Below are positions 17,233-26,807 of a DNA stretch of 59,367 bases, in pieces (position 1 is the stretch's first letter; every line of letters begins with the position of its first letter). Both the position numbers and the translations under genes were made by a program. A model generated the notes under the pieces. The model was given only the letters and a program-made list of their open reading frames with translations, ran no database searches and was not told the DNA's origin. Source of the stretch: an uncultured Bacteroidales bacterium (GTDB taxonomy: Bacteria; Bacteroidota; Bacteroidia; Bacteroidales; UBA3824); assembly GCA_937877455.1 (NCBI GenBank), contig CALFIU010000186.1, positions 1-59,367 of the forward strand. The letters are read 5' to 3'.

Positions 17233-19062
17233 CTATCTCTTTAAAACCTCTTCGTATGCTGCAAAATAATTGCGGGCAAGGTTTGTCCAGTCAAAATGAG
17301 TAGAATTTTCTTCCACATTGTTACGCATACTTATACGTTCGCGACGTGTAAGCTTTGTAAACCTAAGCATAAGATTTGCAAGTTGTTCTGCACTATCGTA
17401 ATAACTTACATTGTTGCGGTTAACAACATAAAGTCCCATTTTTTCGTAATCATCAAAATTGGCTGCTATATACGAACCAAATCCCGACAAATCGCTTGTT
17501 ATAGATGGAATACCACTGGCCATACATTCAAGAGGAGTGTAACCCCAAGGTTCATAATAACTTGGAAATACTCCCAAATGGCAACCTCTAACAAATTGTC
17601 CATATTCCATGTGGAAAAGTGGATTGGCGGTGTTGATAAAATCGGGATGATAAACCACTTTAACTTTATCTTCGCGATTGTTAATAAGATTTGATGAACG
17701 CAAGAAATTCAAAACTGGGTCTGTACCATCGTTAACAAGGTTGTGTGTAACGATATATGGAAGGCTGTAACTCTTCCATGTTTGTACATTTCGACGAAGT
17801 TTGAGTTCCATGTGTTCACTTATCATTTGGTTAAGATTTGGCAATTGATACGAACCATTGTTTTGGGTTACAGAGTAGAATAATTTTTTACCAAGATCTT
17901 TTTCTATTTCTTCTGTATTACGTTTTATTTCTTCCATAAGTGCTTTAGAATGAAGTACTTGAGCATTAAACGAATAATACGGTTGACGTGTTATTAAAAA
18001 GAAAATTACAGTTTTGTCGATGTTTTCTTGTTTCATCTTATAATTTAGGCGTGCAAGAGCCTCAAGTGTTAAATCAAAACCTTTGTTTTGATATTCAAAC
18101 CTACCAGATGAGAAGAAATACATGGTTTTATCCAAATCAAACGAATAACTTTGAAAGAAGTGTCCCATTACAAATTCGTTGATTTGTTCTTTGTAATCTA
18201 AGTGCATGTTTTGGAACTCGTGCATTGCCTCAAACCTTTCGATATTTAGTCCGTTTGGCAATATAAAATCTGGAGTTCTGCCAAGCAAATGGGTACATTC
18301 GTGCGCAGTAATATCGCTCACCGTAGTAAAAATTTGAGCACCATGGGCAGCGGCACGTTCAAGTTGAACAATTGGATAAATGTTAAAATGTTTTGCTTCG
18401 TTTTCCCAATTGTAGAATGGCAAATTGTTGTAAAAATTATGATCGTTCATTGCCAAATATCTTCCAAGCATTGTGGCATGTGTGGTAAATACCATTTTTA
18501 TTGGTAAATTTTGCCGTCTAATGTCTGCAATTGGAACGCCTGCCATCCATTCGTGAAAATGTGCAATTACATTAAGACCATCGGGAATATCAGAACTTAC
18601 CAAGATTCTTAAAAACTCTGTTACCTGATGACCAAAACTTAATACTTGATTGGTTAAATCATCATCATAATTGATTGAAATATAATGGTCTGCCCAAAGT
18701 TTGTATTTAATATCACCAAGACGATTAAAAATTGTAAATGGATTAAACAACACTACTTTTGGACGTCCAGTAACAAGCCAATGACCATAATGCACATCAT
18801 ATCCGCTTTCTCGCATTGTATGCACTGCAAATCCTACTGGGTCGTTTAAATCTTCAATTGGGTCGAATGCTGGAGATGCTTGATTCTCAAAATAAGGACC
18901 AAGCAAAAAATAATTATCTTTGTTCCACTTACTAACAACGGCAGGGATTTTAGAACGAATAACAGTGTAAATACCCCCAACCTGATTACAAACTTCCCAT
19001 GCAACCTCAAAAAGCATAGTTTGCTGGAAAAGTTTTTTATTATCTTTTACTTCTTTAACCAT
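17233..19062 (-). CDS. Glycogen synthase, GT3 (eukaryote-like) family
   Basis: 609 residues. Transfers glucose from UDP- or ADP-glucose onto glycogen in the cytosol. The N-terminal EVAWEVCNQVGGIYTVIRSK is the GT3 signature (the GT5 bacterial form would start with a KTGGL motif). FHEWMAG and TTHATMLGRYLA follow the GT3 pattern, and the retaining GT-B E-x7-E motif is in YYEPWGYTPLECMASG. The length matches the Bacteroidota GT3 enzymes rather than the ~700-residue yeast form. Monocistronic, with a terminator after it. The 286 bp before it (19063-19348) contain no gene. Confidence 0.93.
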   Translation of the reverse strand: MVKEVKDNKKLFQQTMLFEVAWEVCNQVGGIYTVIRSKIPAVVSKWNKDNYFLLGPYFENQASPAFDPIEDLNDPVGFAVHTMRESGYDVHYGHWLVTGRPKVVLFNPFTIFNRLGDIKYKLWADHYISINYDDDLTNQVLSFGHQVTEFLRILVSSDIPDGLNVIAHFHEWMAGVPIADIRRQNLPIKMVFTTHATMLGRYLAMNDHNFYNNLPFYNWENEAKHFNIYPIVQLERAAAHGAQIFTTVSDITAHECTHLLGRTPDFILPNGLNIERFEAMHEFQNMHLDYKEQINEFVMGHFFQSYSFDLDKTMYFFSSGRFEYQNKGFDLTLEALARLNYKMKQENIDKTVIFFLITRQPYYSFNAQVLHSKALMEEIKRNTEEIEKDLGKKLFYSVTQNNGSYQLPNLNQMISEHMELKLRRNVQTWKSYSLPYIVTHNLVNDGTDPVLNFLRSSNLINNREDKVKVVYHPDFINTANPLFHMEYGQFVRGCHLGVFPSYYEPWGYTPLECMASGIPSITSDLSGFGSYIAANFDDYEKMGLYVVNRNNVSYYDSAEQLANLMLRFTKLTRRERISMRNNVEENSTHFDWTNLARNYFAAYEEVLKR

Positions 19063-19348
19063 TATAAAATGTTAAAATTAATAGTTTCTTTTACTTTGGC
19101 TTTGTTTTTAGTAAAAATAATCTTTACCAAAACCTTTTAACTTTGCAATTACCAAAATTAAATTCTTTATTATTAATTTCAAAATTTTTTCAACAAAAAA
19201 TTTTCATTTTTTAAACATTTTTTTAACATTAAATATAACAGCTTGAAATTCAAAGTTTTTTTTTTATAAAAAAAGAGAATTATTGATTTATTTTCTAACT
19301 TTAATTTACTTTTAAAATTAGCATAACCATATATAAAACATTAAGAAA

Positions 19349-22300
19349 TTATAAAATTACAACTTTTTTTCTAACTATTCCCGCATTTCCGGAAAATTGA
19401 AAAATAAAACCACCTTTACCAAGATTTCGTACATTAATGGTTGAAAAATTTGTTATTCCATTTTTTTCCAAAACTTTTTGCCCTCGTTGGTTGTAAATTG
19501 TTAACTTATTGAAATTGTACATTTTATCAATGTAAATATTTACATTATCAATAGCTGGATTTGGAAATACTTTTATGGAATTATTTGGCATTATGTCGCC
19601 ATAATAAAGCACAAAATCTTGAACATCACAACTATCATTTTGAAAAGCAGTAATTTTTATAAGGCTTAAATCTCCATTGTTTGGGGAAGTACCAGAAAGT
19701 AAACCAGTTCCATCTCCATTGTCGATAAAATTTAACCACGATGGAAGCCCTTGTGCCATAATTGTTAAACCATTACAAACTTTGTAACTTCCTTTTGGAA
19801 ATACAATGTTATCAATCCATGCGCAATCGTCATACATTGTGTCCCATTCATCTTTTTGATAAGTCCAACGTAAAACATGTTTTCCTTTTGGAATAGTAAA
19901 TTTAACAGTTTTCCAATCATTCTTTCCGAACCAAACACCCATAGTTTGATCATCAACGCTGAATGTAAGGTTGTCGTAATAATCAAAAACATATCCATCT
20001 TCGCATGAAATTTTAACATCAAAATAAATTGTATCTTCATTAGAAAAACTGGAATTAATTTCAAAATAACTTGACCCATTTGAGCCAATTTTTCCTGATT
20101 TTAAACAATATTTTCCAAAAACAGCATTGACACTATCCACGGTCCATGGATTACGCTCTGATACAACTATGTGCGGTGGAATTTTACCATTGTTTTCAAA
20201 ATTTTCTTTAACATTATTAACTTTTAAAGGAAATTCATAAACTTTTGAAAATTGACCATAAGTGCTTGTTAAACGAAAAATTATATTTTCATCGTCTGAA
20301 TTTTCGTTAAAAAAAACATCAAAAAAAACGTCTTTTAAATCACCTACTTTAAGTTTTGAAATTAATGAAACAGAATTATTTATCAAAATATTCGAACAAT
20401 TTGAACTTAAAGCAACTGACAAATTTTCTATATCGCAATTCCCTGTATTTGTAACTCTAAATTTAAGTTGAGCAGTTTCTCCTGCTTGTAAAATACCGTC
20501 AATCTGTGTAGCTTGACGAGTTTCTACATTATATTCGTAAAAAGAATTTGAATCAACTTTTGTTTGTGGAGTGGAAAAAATAGTTACGTTATTATTTTTA
20601 TTAACCGACAATGTATCAGTTAGGTATATAAATTGTTGTTCAATATCATACGATAAAATTTGAGTAGAAAAACTAAACTCTTGTTCAAACCCATTATCAG
20701 TGGTAACCTTTAAATTAAATCTTGCCAAAGTACCAAATGGGTAACTGTCAGCCACTTTGATTAAAAATTTTTCTGTATTTGCTTGACCAACAGACATTGA
20801 GCCAATAGTTACTTCAGGATTTACAATTGTTATTAAATCATTATCAACGGACAAATATATTTTTACATTTTCGGCTGTAAAATCTTTGTTTTCAATATTT
20901 TCGGCAATATTTTCAAATGTTAAATTTAAAATGGATTCGTTACCAACTGTTGGATTTTGCAAAAAATTATAATCAACTAACGAAACATAAACTTCCGTTG
21001 GGCGTGAAACATCAAAAGATTTGATAAATGGAATTTTATTTTGTGCCGAAACAACCAAATCTACAACACCAGTAGTAATACTTCCTGCATCAAATTGTAA
21101 AGTTAAATTACCATTTTTATCTGCAAATCCTGATGAAATAAGCACTCCATTTTGCGAAAATCCAACCATAGCAAATGGCTCGGTTTTTATATCAAGGAAA
21201 CTAATTCCAACTGAAATTTTTTCGGGCGAAAGACTAACATTAATATCCTCTGGTTCAGACATATAAGGCATCATTGATGGGTCGCCAGCAAGGTTATAAA
21301 TTTCCCAATAATACGCTATGCCCGGAGAATTGCTTTCCATAACAGCGATATTACCACAATTTATAATTTCACCTGCTGTAATATATTGATTTGCAATATT
21401 TTCTTCATTCTTATTAAAATGATAAAGCCCATCGAACACACCACGCGAAGTTGATTGATAATTGGGAGTTTGTCCAGGTTGGTATAGCGCACCAACAGCC
21501 CAATAAAAATCATCGTCCCAATAAGTTAAATTTCCAGCACCAATATAACCGACTGCTCCCCCACCCTGTTTGCGTAAAGCCGACTCTGAAAGACTTTCAG
21601 ACTTTTGATAAGATGCTGTTAAACAACAATTTGCAATCCAAAAACCATATAAATTATTGGATTGCAAATTGTTAACTTCTGTTGTTGAGATATAAGGGTC
21701 TTCCCATGAATATTCTTCTCCATGACCAGTATAATTAACAAATCCAACACCTTTATTTATATTGTTAATAATTGATTTTTTTGCGCCAACTGACGCACTA
21801 CTCATAACTCCATAGCCTAAACCACTTGAAGATCCATGTCTGTATGAATTTAAATAATATGGATATACCAAAGTATCAATATTATTGTAACTATTTGCAT
21901 AATTGGTAATTACATATTCAATTTGACCATTGCCGTATGTTGAAGAATATTCATTATCTGTGCCAGAAACAAATAATTGTCGTCGAAGAAAAGATTTGTC
22001 TGAAAAATTACATTTCTCATAATTAATTATCTTTTCCATAATAGCCTCCATATCTGATGTACTATTAGCACTAATTCTGCCATACATTACATCTGGAAGA
22101 TAATCGCCAGTATATTCGCAATAATATAAATCCGTAACATGGTTATACTCAAGTTCATCACTTCCATACTGAAACAATCCTTCGTATGATGGTATATGCG
22201 AAACATCGCCAACAAAAACAATATATGATGGAGCTGGAAAGTTTTCTGTTGGATTATTATATAGATTTTTTAGATAATTTTTTATAACATTTTGAGAATT

Positions 22301-23074
22301 GCTTATATCTTGATTAACAAAAACAGTTTTAACAATAAAACCTTGCATAGTTTTCCATTTTGCAAATGTTTCTACTTGTTCTTTAAATAAAGGATGTGCT
22401 ACAATAACCATTGAAACATTTTGGTTATCAACTATTTGACCATGAGATGCTTTTGAATTTGAATTTTTGTTACTACTAAACGAAATTTTAATATCAACGG
22501 AATTATAAATTTTTAAAATATTTTTTTTTGCATTGTAGTCGAATGGTAAAACACTTATTTTCAACAAATTTTTATTGCGCATAACACCCAGTTTTTCCAT
22601 TTTAACAATTAAATTATTTCCAAATTCATCTTTTTGATATGCCATAGAATCAGGAATATAATTAACCGATGATAACGAATATTTTTTAGAAACTGGTTTT
22701 GTTGTTGGTATTATTTTAATACCATTGCCAAATTGGTTTAAATCAATTGTATTTAGTTTATAATCAATTATTTTATAATTGAATGTAACATTATCTGGTA
22801 TTTCTATTATTTTTTCAAAAGTAGGAAGAGCGGGTTTTCCATTACCATAAACAATTTTTAATTCTGGTGAAAAAATTTGGTTATAAACACTATTACCACA
22901 ATTTTTTTGAACAATTGATATTTCATTAATCCTAAGATTAACAATTGCCTGATTATCATCAATATTTATAGAAGTTTTAGCAATGGTATCAAAAGTTATT
23001 TTGTTAATAGTTTGACTGTTGCAAAAGTTTGAAAATATAATTGCAACCAAAAACAAAATTATTCGTTTTTGCAT
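19349..23074 (-). CDS. Gingipain-like C25 cysteine protease with type IX sorting domain
   Basis: 1241 residues from MQKRIILFL (signal peptide ending CNSQ); an upstream in-frame start would add non-conserved residues. The C25 catalytic region (~250-620) shows YIVFVGDVSHIP, the catalytic His451 in NYTGHGEE and the Cys dyad region ANCCLTA (Cys483/484), then a GAGNLTYWDDDFYWA block. Immunoglobulin-like and CARDB-like beta domains follow. The last ~75 residues (KVFPNPAIDNVNIYI...GKGGFIFQF...KKVVIL) form a type A T9SS C-terminal sorting domain. The protein should be exported through T9SS and anchored at the surface, where it would degrade proteins. Specificity unknown. Confidence 0.9.
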   Translation of the reverse strand: MQKRIILFLVAIIFSNFCNSQTINKITFDTIAKTSINIDDNQAIVNLRINEISIVQKNCGNSVYNQIFSPELKIVYGNGKPALPTFEKIIEIPDNVTFNYKIIDYKLNTIDLNQFGNGIKIIPTTKPVSKKYSLSSVNYIPDSMAYQKDEFGNNLIVKMEKLGVMRNKNLLKISVLPFDYNAKKNILKIYNSVDIKISFSSNKNSNSKASHGQIVDNQNVSMVIVAHPLFKEQVETFAKWKTMQGFIVKTVFVNQDISNSQNVIKNYLKNLYNNPTENFPAPSYIVFVGDVSHIPSYEGLFQYGSDELEYNHVTDLYYCEYTGDYLPDVMYGRISANSTSDMEAIMEKIINYEKCNFSDKSFLRRQLFVSGTDNEYSSTYGNGQIEYVITNYANSYNNIDTLVYPYYLNSYRHGSSSGLGYGVMSSASVGAKKSIINNINKGVGFVNYTGHGEEYSWEDPYISTTEVNNLQSNNLYGFWIANCCLTASYQKSESLSESALRKQGGGAVGYIGAGNLTYWDDDFYWAVGALYQPGQTPNYQSTSRGVFDGLYHFNKNEENIANQYITAGEIINCGNIAVMESNSPGIAYYWEIYNLAGDPSMMPYMSEPEDINVSLSPEKISVGISFLDIKTEPFAMVGFSQNGVLISSGFADKNGNLTLQFDAGSITTGVVDLVVSAQNKIPFIKSFDVSRPTEVYVSLVDYNFLQNPTVGNESILNLTFENIAENIENKDFTAENVKIYLSVDNDLITIVNPEVTIGSMSVGQANTEKFLIKVADSYPFGTLARFNLKVTTDNGFEQEFSFSTQILSYDIEQQFIYLTDTLSVNKNNNVTIFSTPQTKVDSNSFYEYNVETRQATQIDGILQAGETAQLKFRVTNTGNCDIENLSVALSSNCSNILINNSVSLISKLKVGDLKDVFFDVFFNENSDDENIIFRLTSTYGQFSKVYEFPLKVNNVKENFENNGKIPPHIVVSERNPWTVDSVNAVFGKYCLKSGKIGSNGSSYFEINSSFSNEDTIYFDVKISCEDGYVFDYYDNLTFSVDDQTMGVWFGKNDWKTVKFTIPKGKHVLRWTYQKDEWDTMYDDCAWIDNIVFPKGSYKVCNGLTIMAQGLPSWLNFIDNGDGTGLLSGTSPNNGDLSLIKITAFQNDSCDVQDFVLYYGDIMPNNSIKVFPNPAIDNVNIYIDKMYNFNKLTIYNQRGQKVLEKNGITNFSTINVRNLGKGGFIFQFSGNAGIVRKKVVIL

Positions 23075-23160
23075 TTCAAATATTTTTTTACGGGGAAAAA
23101 GAAAAATGTTGTTTAAAAAGATAAAGCAAAATTTATACAATTAGCACTAATTTTTTATTG

Positions 23161-23168
23161 CAAAAATA
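23161..23168 (-). promoter_or_regulatory. Candidate -7 element of the C25 protease
   Basis: CAAAAATA reads TATTTTTG on minus, 87 bp upstream of the chosen start. Confidence 0.4.
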
Positions 23169-23197
23169 GTTATCCTTTTAAACAACAAGGAAATATT

Positions 23198-23575
23198 TTA
23201 AATTAAACCACGCATATTTAAAAGCGCGATTACCAAAAAAGTTATCAAATTACCAAATAAACTACAACCAAGAAAATGGCTATTTTTAACATTCTGATGG
23301 TTAACAAAATAGGCAATATCTATCAACCACTCAAAAATTACAGCTAAAATAAATGCCACACCAAGCCAAACATAATAACCCCATTCGTGAGTACCAGCTG
23401 GCAAAAACATACAAAATACTGTTGAAAGTGCATTTCCTGTTAAAACTGCAAAAAATATACGCATAATGTTGAGTTTTTTTCTTGAAACTATCAACAGAAA
23501 AACAATAAACTCTATTAACACTGCTCCTGCAAAGATATACAGCGTTACAAAATTGATAGGTAAAATGTTATCCAT
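23198..23575 (-). CDS. Small integral membrane protein
   Basis: 125 residues, nearly all in about four hydrophobic helices joined by short loops (INFVTLYIFAGAVLIEFIVF, then MRIFFAVLTGNALSTVFCM, YYVWLGVAFILAVIFEWLI, LFGNLITFLVIALLNMRG). Family not recognised; inner-membrane protein. The start is placed at MDNILP (23575). An alternative upstream start would overlap the promoter element at 23597-23604. Confidence 0.75.
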   Translation of the reverse strand: MDNILPINFVTLYIFAGAVLIEFIVFLLIVSRKKLNIMRIFFAVLTGNALSTVFCMFLPAGTHEWGYYVWLGVAFILAVIFEWLIDIAYFVNHQNVKNSHFLGCSLFGNLITFLVIALLNMRGLI

Positions 23576-23596
23576 AATATAATTTTTTTTATAGCG

Positions 23597-23625
23597 CAAA
23601 TATAATTAAAATTTGAATTTACAAA
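23597..23625 (-). promoter_or_regulatory. Full promoter for the small membrane protein
   Basis: On minus: TTTG (complement of 23622-23625), 17 bp spacer, TATATTTG (complement of 23597-23604). Its position excludes the longer open frame start at 23599. Confidence 0.65.
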
Positions 23626-23708
23626 CAAAATTGTCTTTTTTTAATACGATATTTTCATTTTATACTTAATTAATTGTGTTTTTTCTTGAAATTTTTGATT
23701 TTTTTTTT

Positions 23709-23716
23709 TACATTTG
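23709..23716 (+). promoter_or_regulatory. Promoter -7 element of cysE
   Basis: TACATTTG matches TAnnTTTG, 14 bp before the ATG at 23730. It lies downstream of the open frame's first ATG (23676), so it sets the start at 23730. Confidence 0.55.
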
Positions 23717-23729
23717 CAAAAAAAATCAA

Positions 23730-24593
23730 ATGATAAATAATACACTTTCGCGCGAGGACAATATTACAAAAACACTTACAGAACTTCGCAAAGCGCAAAA
23801 CGGAATGAACATTGATAGACCATCAAAGGTACAGGCCAAAGAGTTTACAGACCTATGTTTCAATATTTTATTTCCTATCAATGCACGTAGAACACGTTGT
23901 TGTAGCGAGGAAAAATCGGAAATTTACCATCTTGATACAATGCTAACAATGCTTTTGTTGCCAGAGGAAAACGACCTACTAAACAAGCCGAGCGAAATTT
24001 GTAAAGATTTTATCTCACAACTTCCCGAATTGTTTAAAAAACTTATGAAAGATGCTCATGCTATTTGTGATTTTGACCCAGCATCTACAAGTCTCGACGA
24101 AGTGATAATTACATATCCAGGATTTTTTGCAATTACAGCCTATCGGATTGCCCATACGCTAAAAGAACTTGGTGTTCCCCTAATTCCAAGGCTTATAAGC
24201 GAATATGCTCATTCAACTACAGGTATTGATATAAATCCAGGTGCAGAAATAGGCGAAAGTTTTTTTATCGACCATGGTACTGGCGTTGTGATTGGCGAAA
24301 CATGTATTATAAAAAACAATGTAAAAATATATCAAGGTGTTACACTTGGAGCATTGCAAGTAAAAAAAGAACTTGCTGCCACTAAACGACATCCAACTGT
24401 GGAAGATAATGTTATAATTTATTCTAATGCAACAATTTTGGGTGGAAAAACCGTAATTGGTAGCGACAGCATCATCGGAGGAAATGTTTGGATTACTTCG
24501 AGTGTTCCTTCTGGTTCATTGGTTTATCATACCAATCAAATACGCATTAAACCTCAAAATACAGATGTGTATATTCCTGATTATCAAATTTAA
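23730..24593 (+). CDS. cysE: Serine O-acetyltransferase
   Basis: 287 residues from MINNTLSRED. Acetylates serine with acetyl-CoA, the entry step of cysteine synthesis. It has an N-terminal helical domain (to ~140, including a pair of adjacent Cys) and a C-terminal left-handed beta-helix of hexapeptide repeats. The CysE signature is present: DINPGAEIGESFFIDHGTGVVIGE with catalytic Asp and His, then VKIYQGVTLGAL and the KRHP loop. The C-terminal tail (residues from IRIKPQNTDVYIPDYQI) is where CysK-binding or feedback tails sit, but it does not end in the usual Ile-rich signature seen in enterics. Single-gene unit with its own promoter and terminator. Confidence 0.93.
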   Translation: MINNTLSREDNITKTLTELRKAQNGMNIDRPSKVQAKEFTDLCFNILFPINARRTRCCSEEKSEIYHLDTMLTMLLLPEENDLLNKPSEICKDFISQLPELFKKLMKDAHAICDFDPASTSLDEVIITYPGFFAITAYRIAHTLKELGVPLIPRLISEYAHSTTGIDINPGAEIGESFFIDHGTGVVIGETCIIKNNVKIYQGVTLGALQVKKELAATKRHPTVEDNVIIYSNATILGGKTVIGSDSIIGGNVWITSSVPSGSLVYHTNQIRIKPQNTDVYIPDYQI

Positions 24594-24611
24594 ACATTAT
24601 AAAAATCTATA

Positions 24612-24645
24612 AAAAAACTGCACCAAATAAAGTGCAGTTTTTTTT
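24612..24645. terminator. Bidirectional terminator between cysE and the lipocalin operon
   Basis: AAACTGCAC (24615-24623) pairs with GTGCAGTTT (24632-24640). T runs follow on both strands, serving both convergent transcripts. Confidence 0.85.
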
Positions 24646-24673
24646 AAATATACAATTTGTAAACTTTAAGATT

Positions 24674-25249
24674 TTATTTTTTTCTCATTATTAAATTTGT
24701 TTGGAGATTGACTCCACCATCAAAAATTTCGCATGAAATAACCATTTGATTACCTTCGAGTTTTTCTATTTTGTAAATATCAAATGGTTGACCTTCAACA
24801 TAAGTAATTAGTGAATCGCCAATAACCTTCCATTTTGCCGATGGTATTTCTATATTACTTACACCTTGTACAACAAACGAACTATCGGATTTAAATGTAT
24901 AAGAAACCTTACCTTCAATATTTTTTCGTTGTTCATCAAGCAACAATTTAACTGAATCTACAATATACTTATTTTTTGATTCAGAAATTTGACGGCGACG
25001 TTCTTGCAAATTTTCTCTAAGGTCAACATCTGTTTCTTTATTTATTTTTTCGTCCAAAATTGAAACTTGTTCATTAATCTGCTCTATTTTAATTTCGCTC
25101 AATTTTTTACATACGACATCAAAATTTTGAAATTCGTAATTTTCCAACACCCATTTTCCTAAGATTTGTTCTTCATATCCATTGGAACACGAAAACAAAA
25201 CTACTAAACAAACAGATAACAGAGGAATAGCTAATTTTTTTATTTTCAT
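24674..25249 (-). CDS. Lipocalin-like lipoprotein (fourth gene of the TIR-lipocalin operon)
   Basis: 191 residues, lipobox VLFSC (Cys21). The lipocalin-like domain begins ILGKWVLENYEF. It is interrupted by a long, strongly charged helical insertion (~45-115, probably coiled coil) and resumes with SFVVQGVSN, SAKWKVIGDSLITYV and a final strand LEGNQMVISCE. The same order GKW ... GxW ... L ... ddkMvl recurs in the other three genes of the operon. The start overlaps the stop of the preceding gene by 4 bp (ATGA). Likely periplasmic or outer-membrane; ligand unknown. Confidence 0.75.
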   Translation of the reverse strand: MKIKKLAIPLLSVCLVVLFSCSNGYEEQILGKWVLENYEFQNFDVVCKKLSEIKIEQINEQVSILDEKINKETDVDLRENLQERRRQISESKNKYIVDSVKLLLDEQRKNIEGKVSYTFKSDSSFVVQGVSNIEIPSAKWKVIGDSLITYVEGQPFDIYKIEKLEGNQMVISCEIFDGGVNLQTNLIMRKK

Positions 25250-25815
25250 TGTCTTGAAAAATTAAAGTTTGCCTTTATATCAAATTGATCTTCAACTGGA
25301 TTTAATATCTGCAAAACCATTTTGTCTGATAACGAAATAATTTCCATTTTTAAATCGCCATCGCCATCGTTGATAATAATTGCGTTTTCTCCATCCATGC
25401 GCCAAGTTCCCGCAGCCATTTGTTCGTTGCCCACACCCGATTCTATATTGCCATCGGCAGAAAAAATAAAATATGCACCCGCAGATTGTCCAAGTTGTTC
25501 TTTCATGTAAATTTCAAGATTTTGTGGAGTAAATTGGCTACGTCCTAACTCGGCTTCTTCAATCAACGAACGATAAAAATCTGCAATTGAATCAATTTTA
25601 CAGGTATCCACAATGTTTTTTAATTCGATTAATTCTTCGTCAAGTTTGCGAAGATTGTATTCACAAAGTTTTTCAAATACTCCCGAATCCTTAACAATTG
25701 TTAGGCTGTCGCAAATCCACTTACCAACAATTTTCTCTTTGTAACTTTTTGAAGAACAAGCAGAAATACAACCCAATGCAATAATTATTGCTAAAAAATT
25801 AAATATCCGTTTCAT
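25246..25815 (-). CDS. Lipocalin-like lipoprotein (third gene of the operon)
   Basis: 189 residues, lipobox CISAC (Cys20), then KIVGKWICDSLTIV as the lipocalin-like start. A charged helical insertion follows (about 45-110). The barrel-like strands after it read AYFIFSADGNIESGVGNE, AAGTWRMDGENAIII and SLSDKMVLQI. Overall plan is shared with the next gene (24674-25249), so the two probably arose by duplication. It starts 8 bp after the TIR-like gene's stop and overlaps the following start. Family assignment rests on pattern, not on a search. Confidence 0.75.
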   Translation of the reverse strand: MKRIFNFLAIIIALGCISACSSKSYKEKIVGKWICDSLTIVKDSGVFEKLCEYNLRKLDEELIELKNIVDTCKIDSIADFYRSLIEEAELGRSQFTPQNLEIYMKEQLGQSAGAYFIFSADGNIESGVGNEQMAAGTWRMDGENAIIINDGDGDLKMEIISLSDKMVLQILNPVEDQFDIKANFNFSRQ

Positions 25816-25823
25816 GTTTAATA

Positions 25824-26807
25824 TTAATTCTGACGCTTAAAGGTAATTTTTGTTATAATATCCGAATTATCAACTTTTTCGCTGACAACAAGTATCATTT
25901 TATCGTTTTTAATTTCTTGAATTTGCACCACATCATATTGTTTTCCACCTGTTGGCATAAGTTTAAGATATGCACTCGAAGGGTCGTATTCCCAAGTACC
26001 TTTTTCGGGATTTGCAGCAAATCCAATACGAGAGAACGTTTTATCTTGATTAAAAACCATTTGACATCGTCCAATCATTTGTGCTACAGACTGTTGCAAT
26101 TGTAAACTATCATCTTTTGTTGGTCTATATTGGTTGTCGCTGTATTCTACCATAACCCAATGACCAACAAAAGGATTTTCACTTGTTCGCAACGTCGTAC
26201 TTAGCTTTTGCTCTGGCAATTGACTTCCGCTTGCTGTGGCTTGTTGAAGTTGTTGATCTATATGGTCTTGACTTAATGCAATTACTGCCACCAAAATAAC
26301 AATTATAAAACCAAAAATATAGGTTAATGCCTTCCAAATATTGCTTGATGTAGCAGAAGATGAAGCTTTTGACTTTGAAATATTTTTGGCTAAACTTTGT
26401 TTTTGTTGTGTCAATTTGTCAATTTTCTTGCCACCTTTGGTTACCAAAATTCCAAAGTTGTTTTTCATTAAATCCACCAAATCTTCAACAGAATCATTTA
26501 ACGGCACTTCAATATTGTCAATCCAAAGATGATTGTTAAGAAAATAATCGGCTGTGAGAGATTTGCCTTGCTTTTCCGACACAAACGGAATCAACGCTAT
26601 TTGGTTTTTGTCGCAATAATTAGAAACTTTTATAGCCGTTGCATCGCTATCAATACCTTTTGTCATTACCACAACAGCTACACCAATATCTTGCATCGAA
26701 GAAGTTTCATAAGTGCAATCAAACTGATTTTCACGAAGTTTCGATACTATGTTGTCGGCTTTTTTCTTACCATCTTGGGCAAAAACAATCAAAACTTTGC
26801 TTTTCAC
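25824..26807 (-). CDS. TIR-like domain, transmembrane helix, lipocalin-like domain fusion
   Basis: 327 residues. Residues 3-118 look TIR/flavodoxin-like: strand KVLIVFAQD, a helix, DIGVAVVVMTKGIDSD (the TIR 'D..VVv.S' strand), a helix, then QIALIPFVSE and a C-terminal helix. A Lys/Ser-rich linker (120-155) leads to one membrane helix at ~160-178 (LTYIFGFIIVILVAVIAL) and then a lipocalin-like domain (213-327: PFVGHWVMVEY, EKGTWEYDP, IKNDKMILV). No signal peptide: TIR-like part inside, lipocalin-like part in the periplasm. I do not see a clear catalytic Glu for NADase activity. Overlaps the previous gene by 4 bp. Confidence 0.7.
   Translation of the reverse strand: MKSKVLIVFAQDGKKKADNIVSKLRENQFDCTYETSSMQDIGVAVVVMTKGIDSDATAIKVSNYCDKNQIALIPFVSEKQGKSLTADYFLNNHLWIDNIEVPLNDSVEDLVDLMKNNFGILVTKGGKKIDKLTQQKQSLAKNISKSKASSSATSSNIWKALTYIFGFIIVILVAVIALSQDHIDQQLQQATASGSQLPEQKLSTTLRTSENPFVGHWVMVEYSDNQYRPTKDDSLQLQQSVAQMIGRCQMVFNQDKTFSRIGFAANPEKGTWEYDPSSAYLKLMPTGGKQYDVVQIQEIKNDKMILVVSEKVDNSDIITKITFKRQN

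Noticed and set aside
17296..17694. 132-codon plus-strand frame opposite glycogen synthase
   Set aside because: Cys/His/Lys/Ile-rich antisense reading of a well-supported gene; no start signal.
19138..19145. TAACTTTG on the plus strand as a promoter
   Set aside because: No plus-strand gene follows until 23730, and it lies in an A/T-rich spacer where such matches occur by chance.
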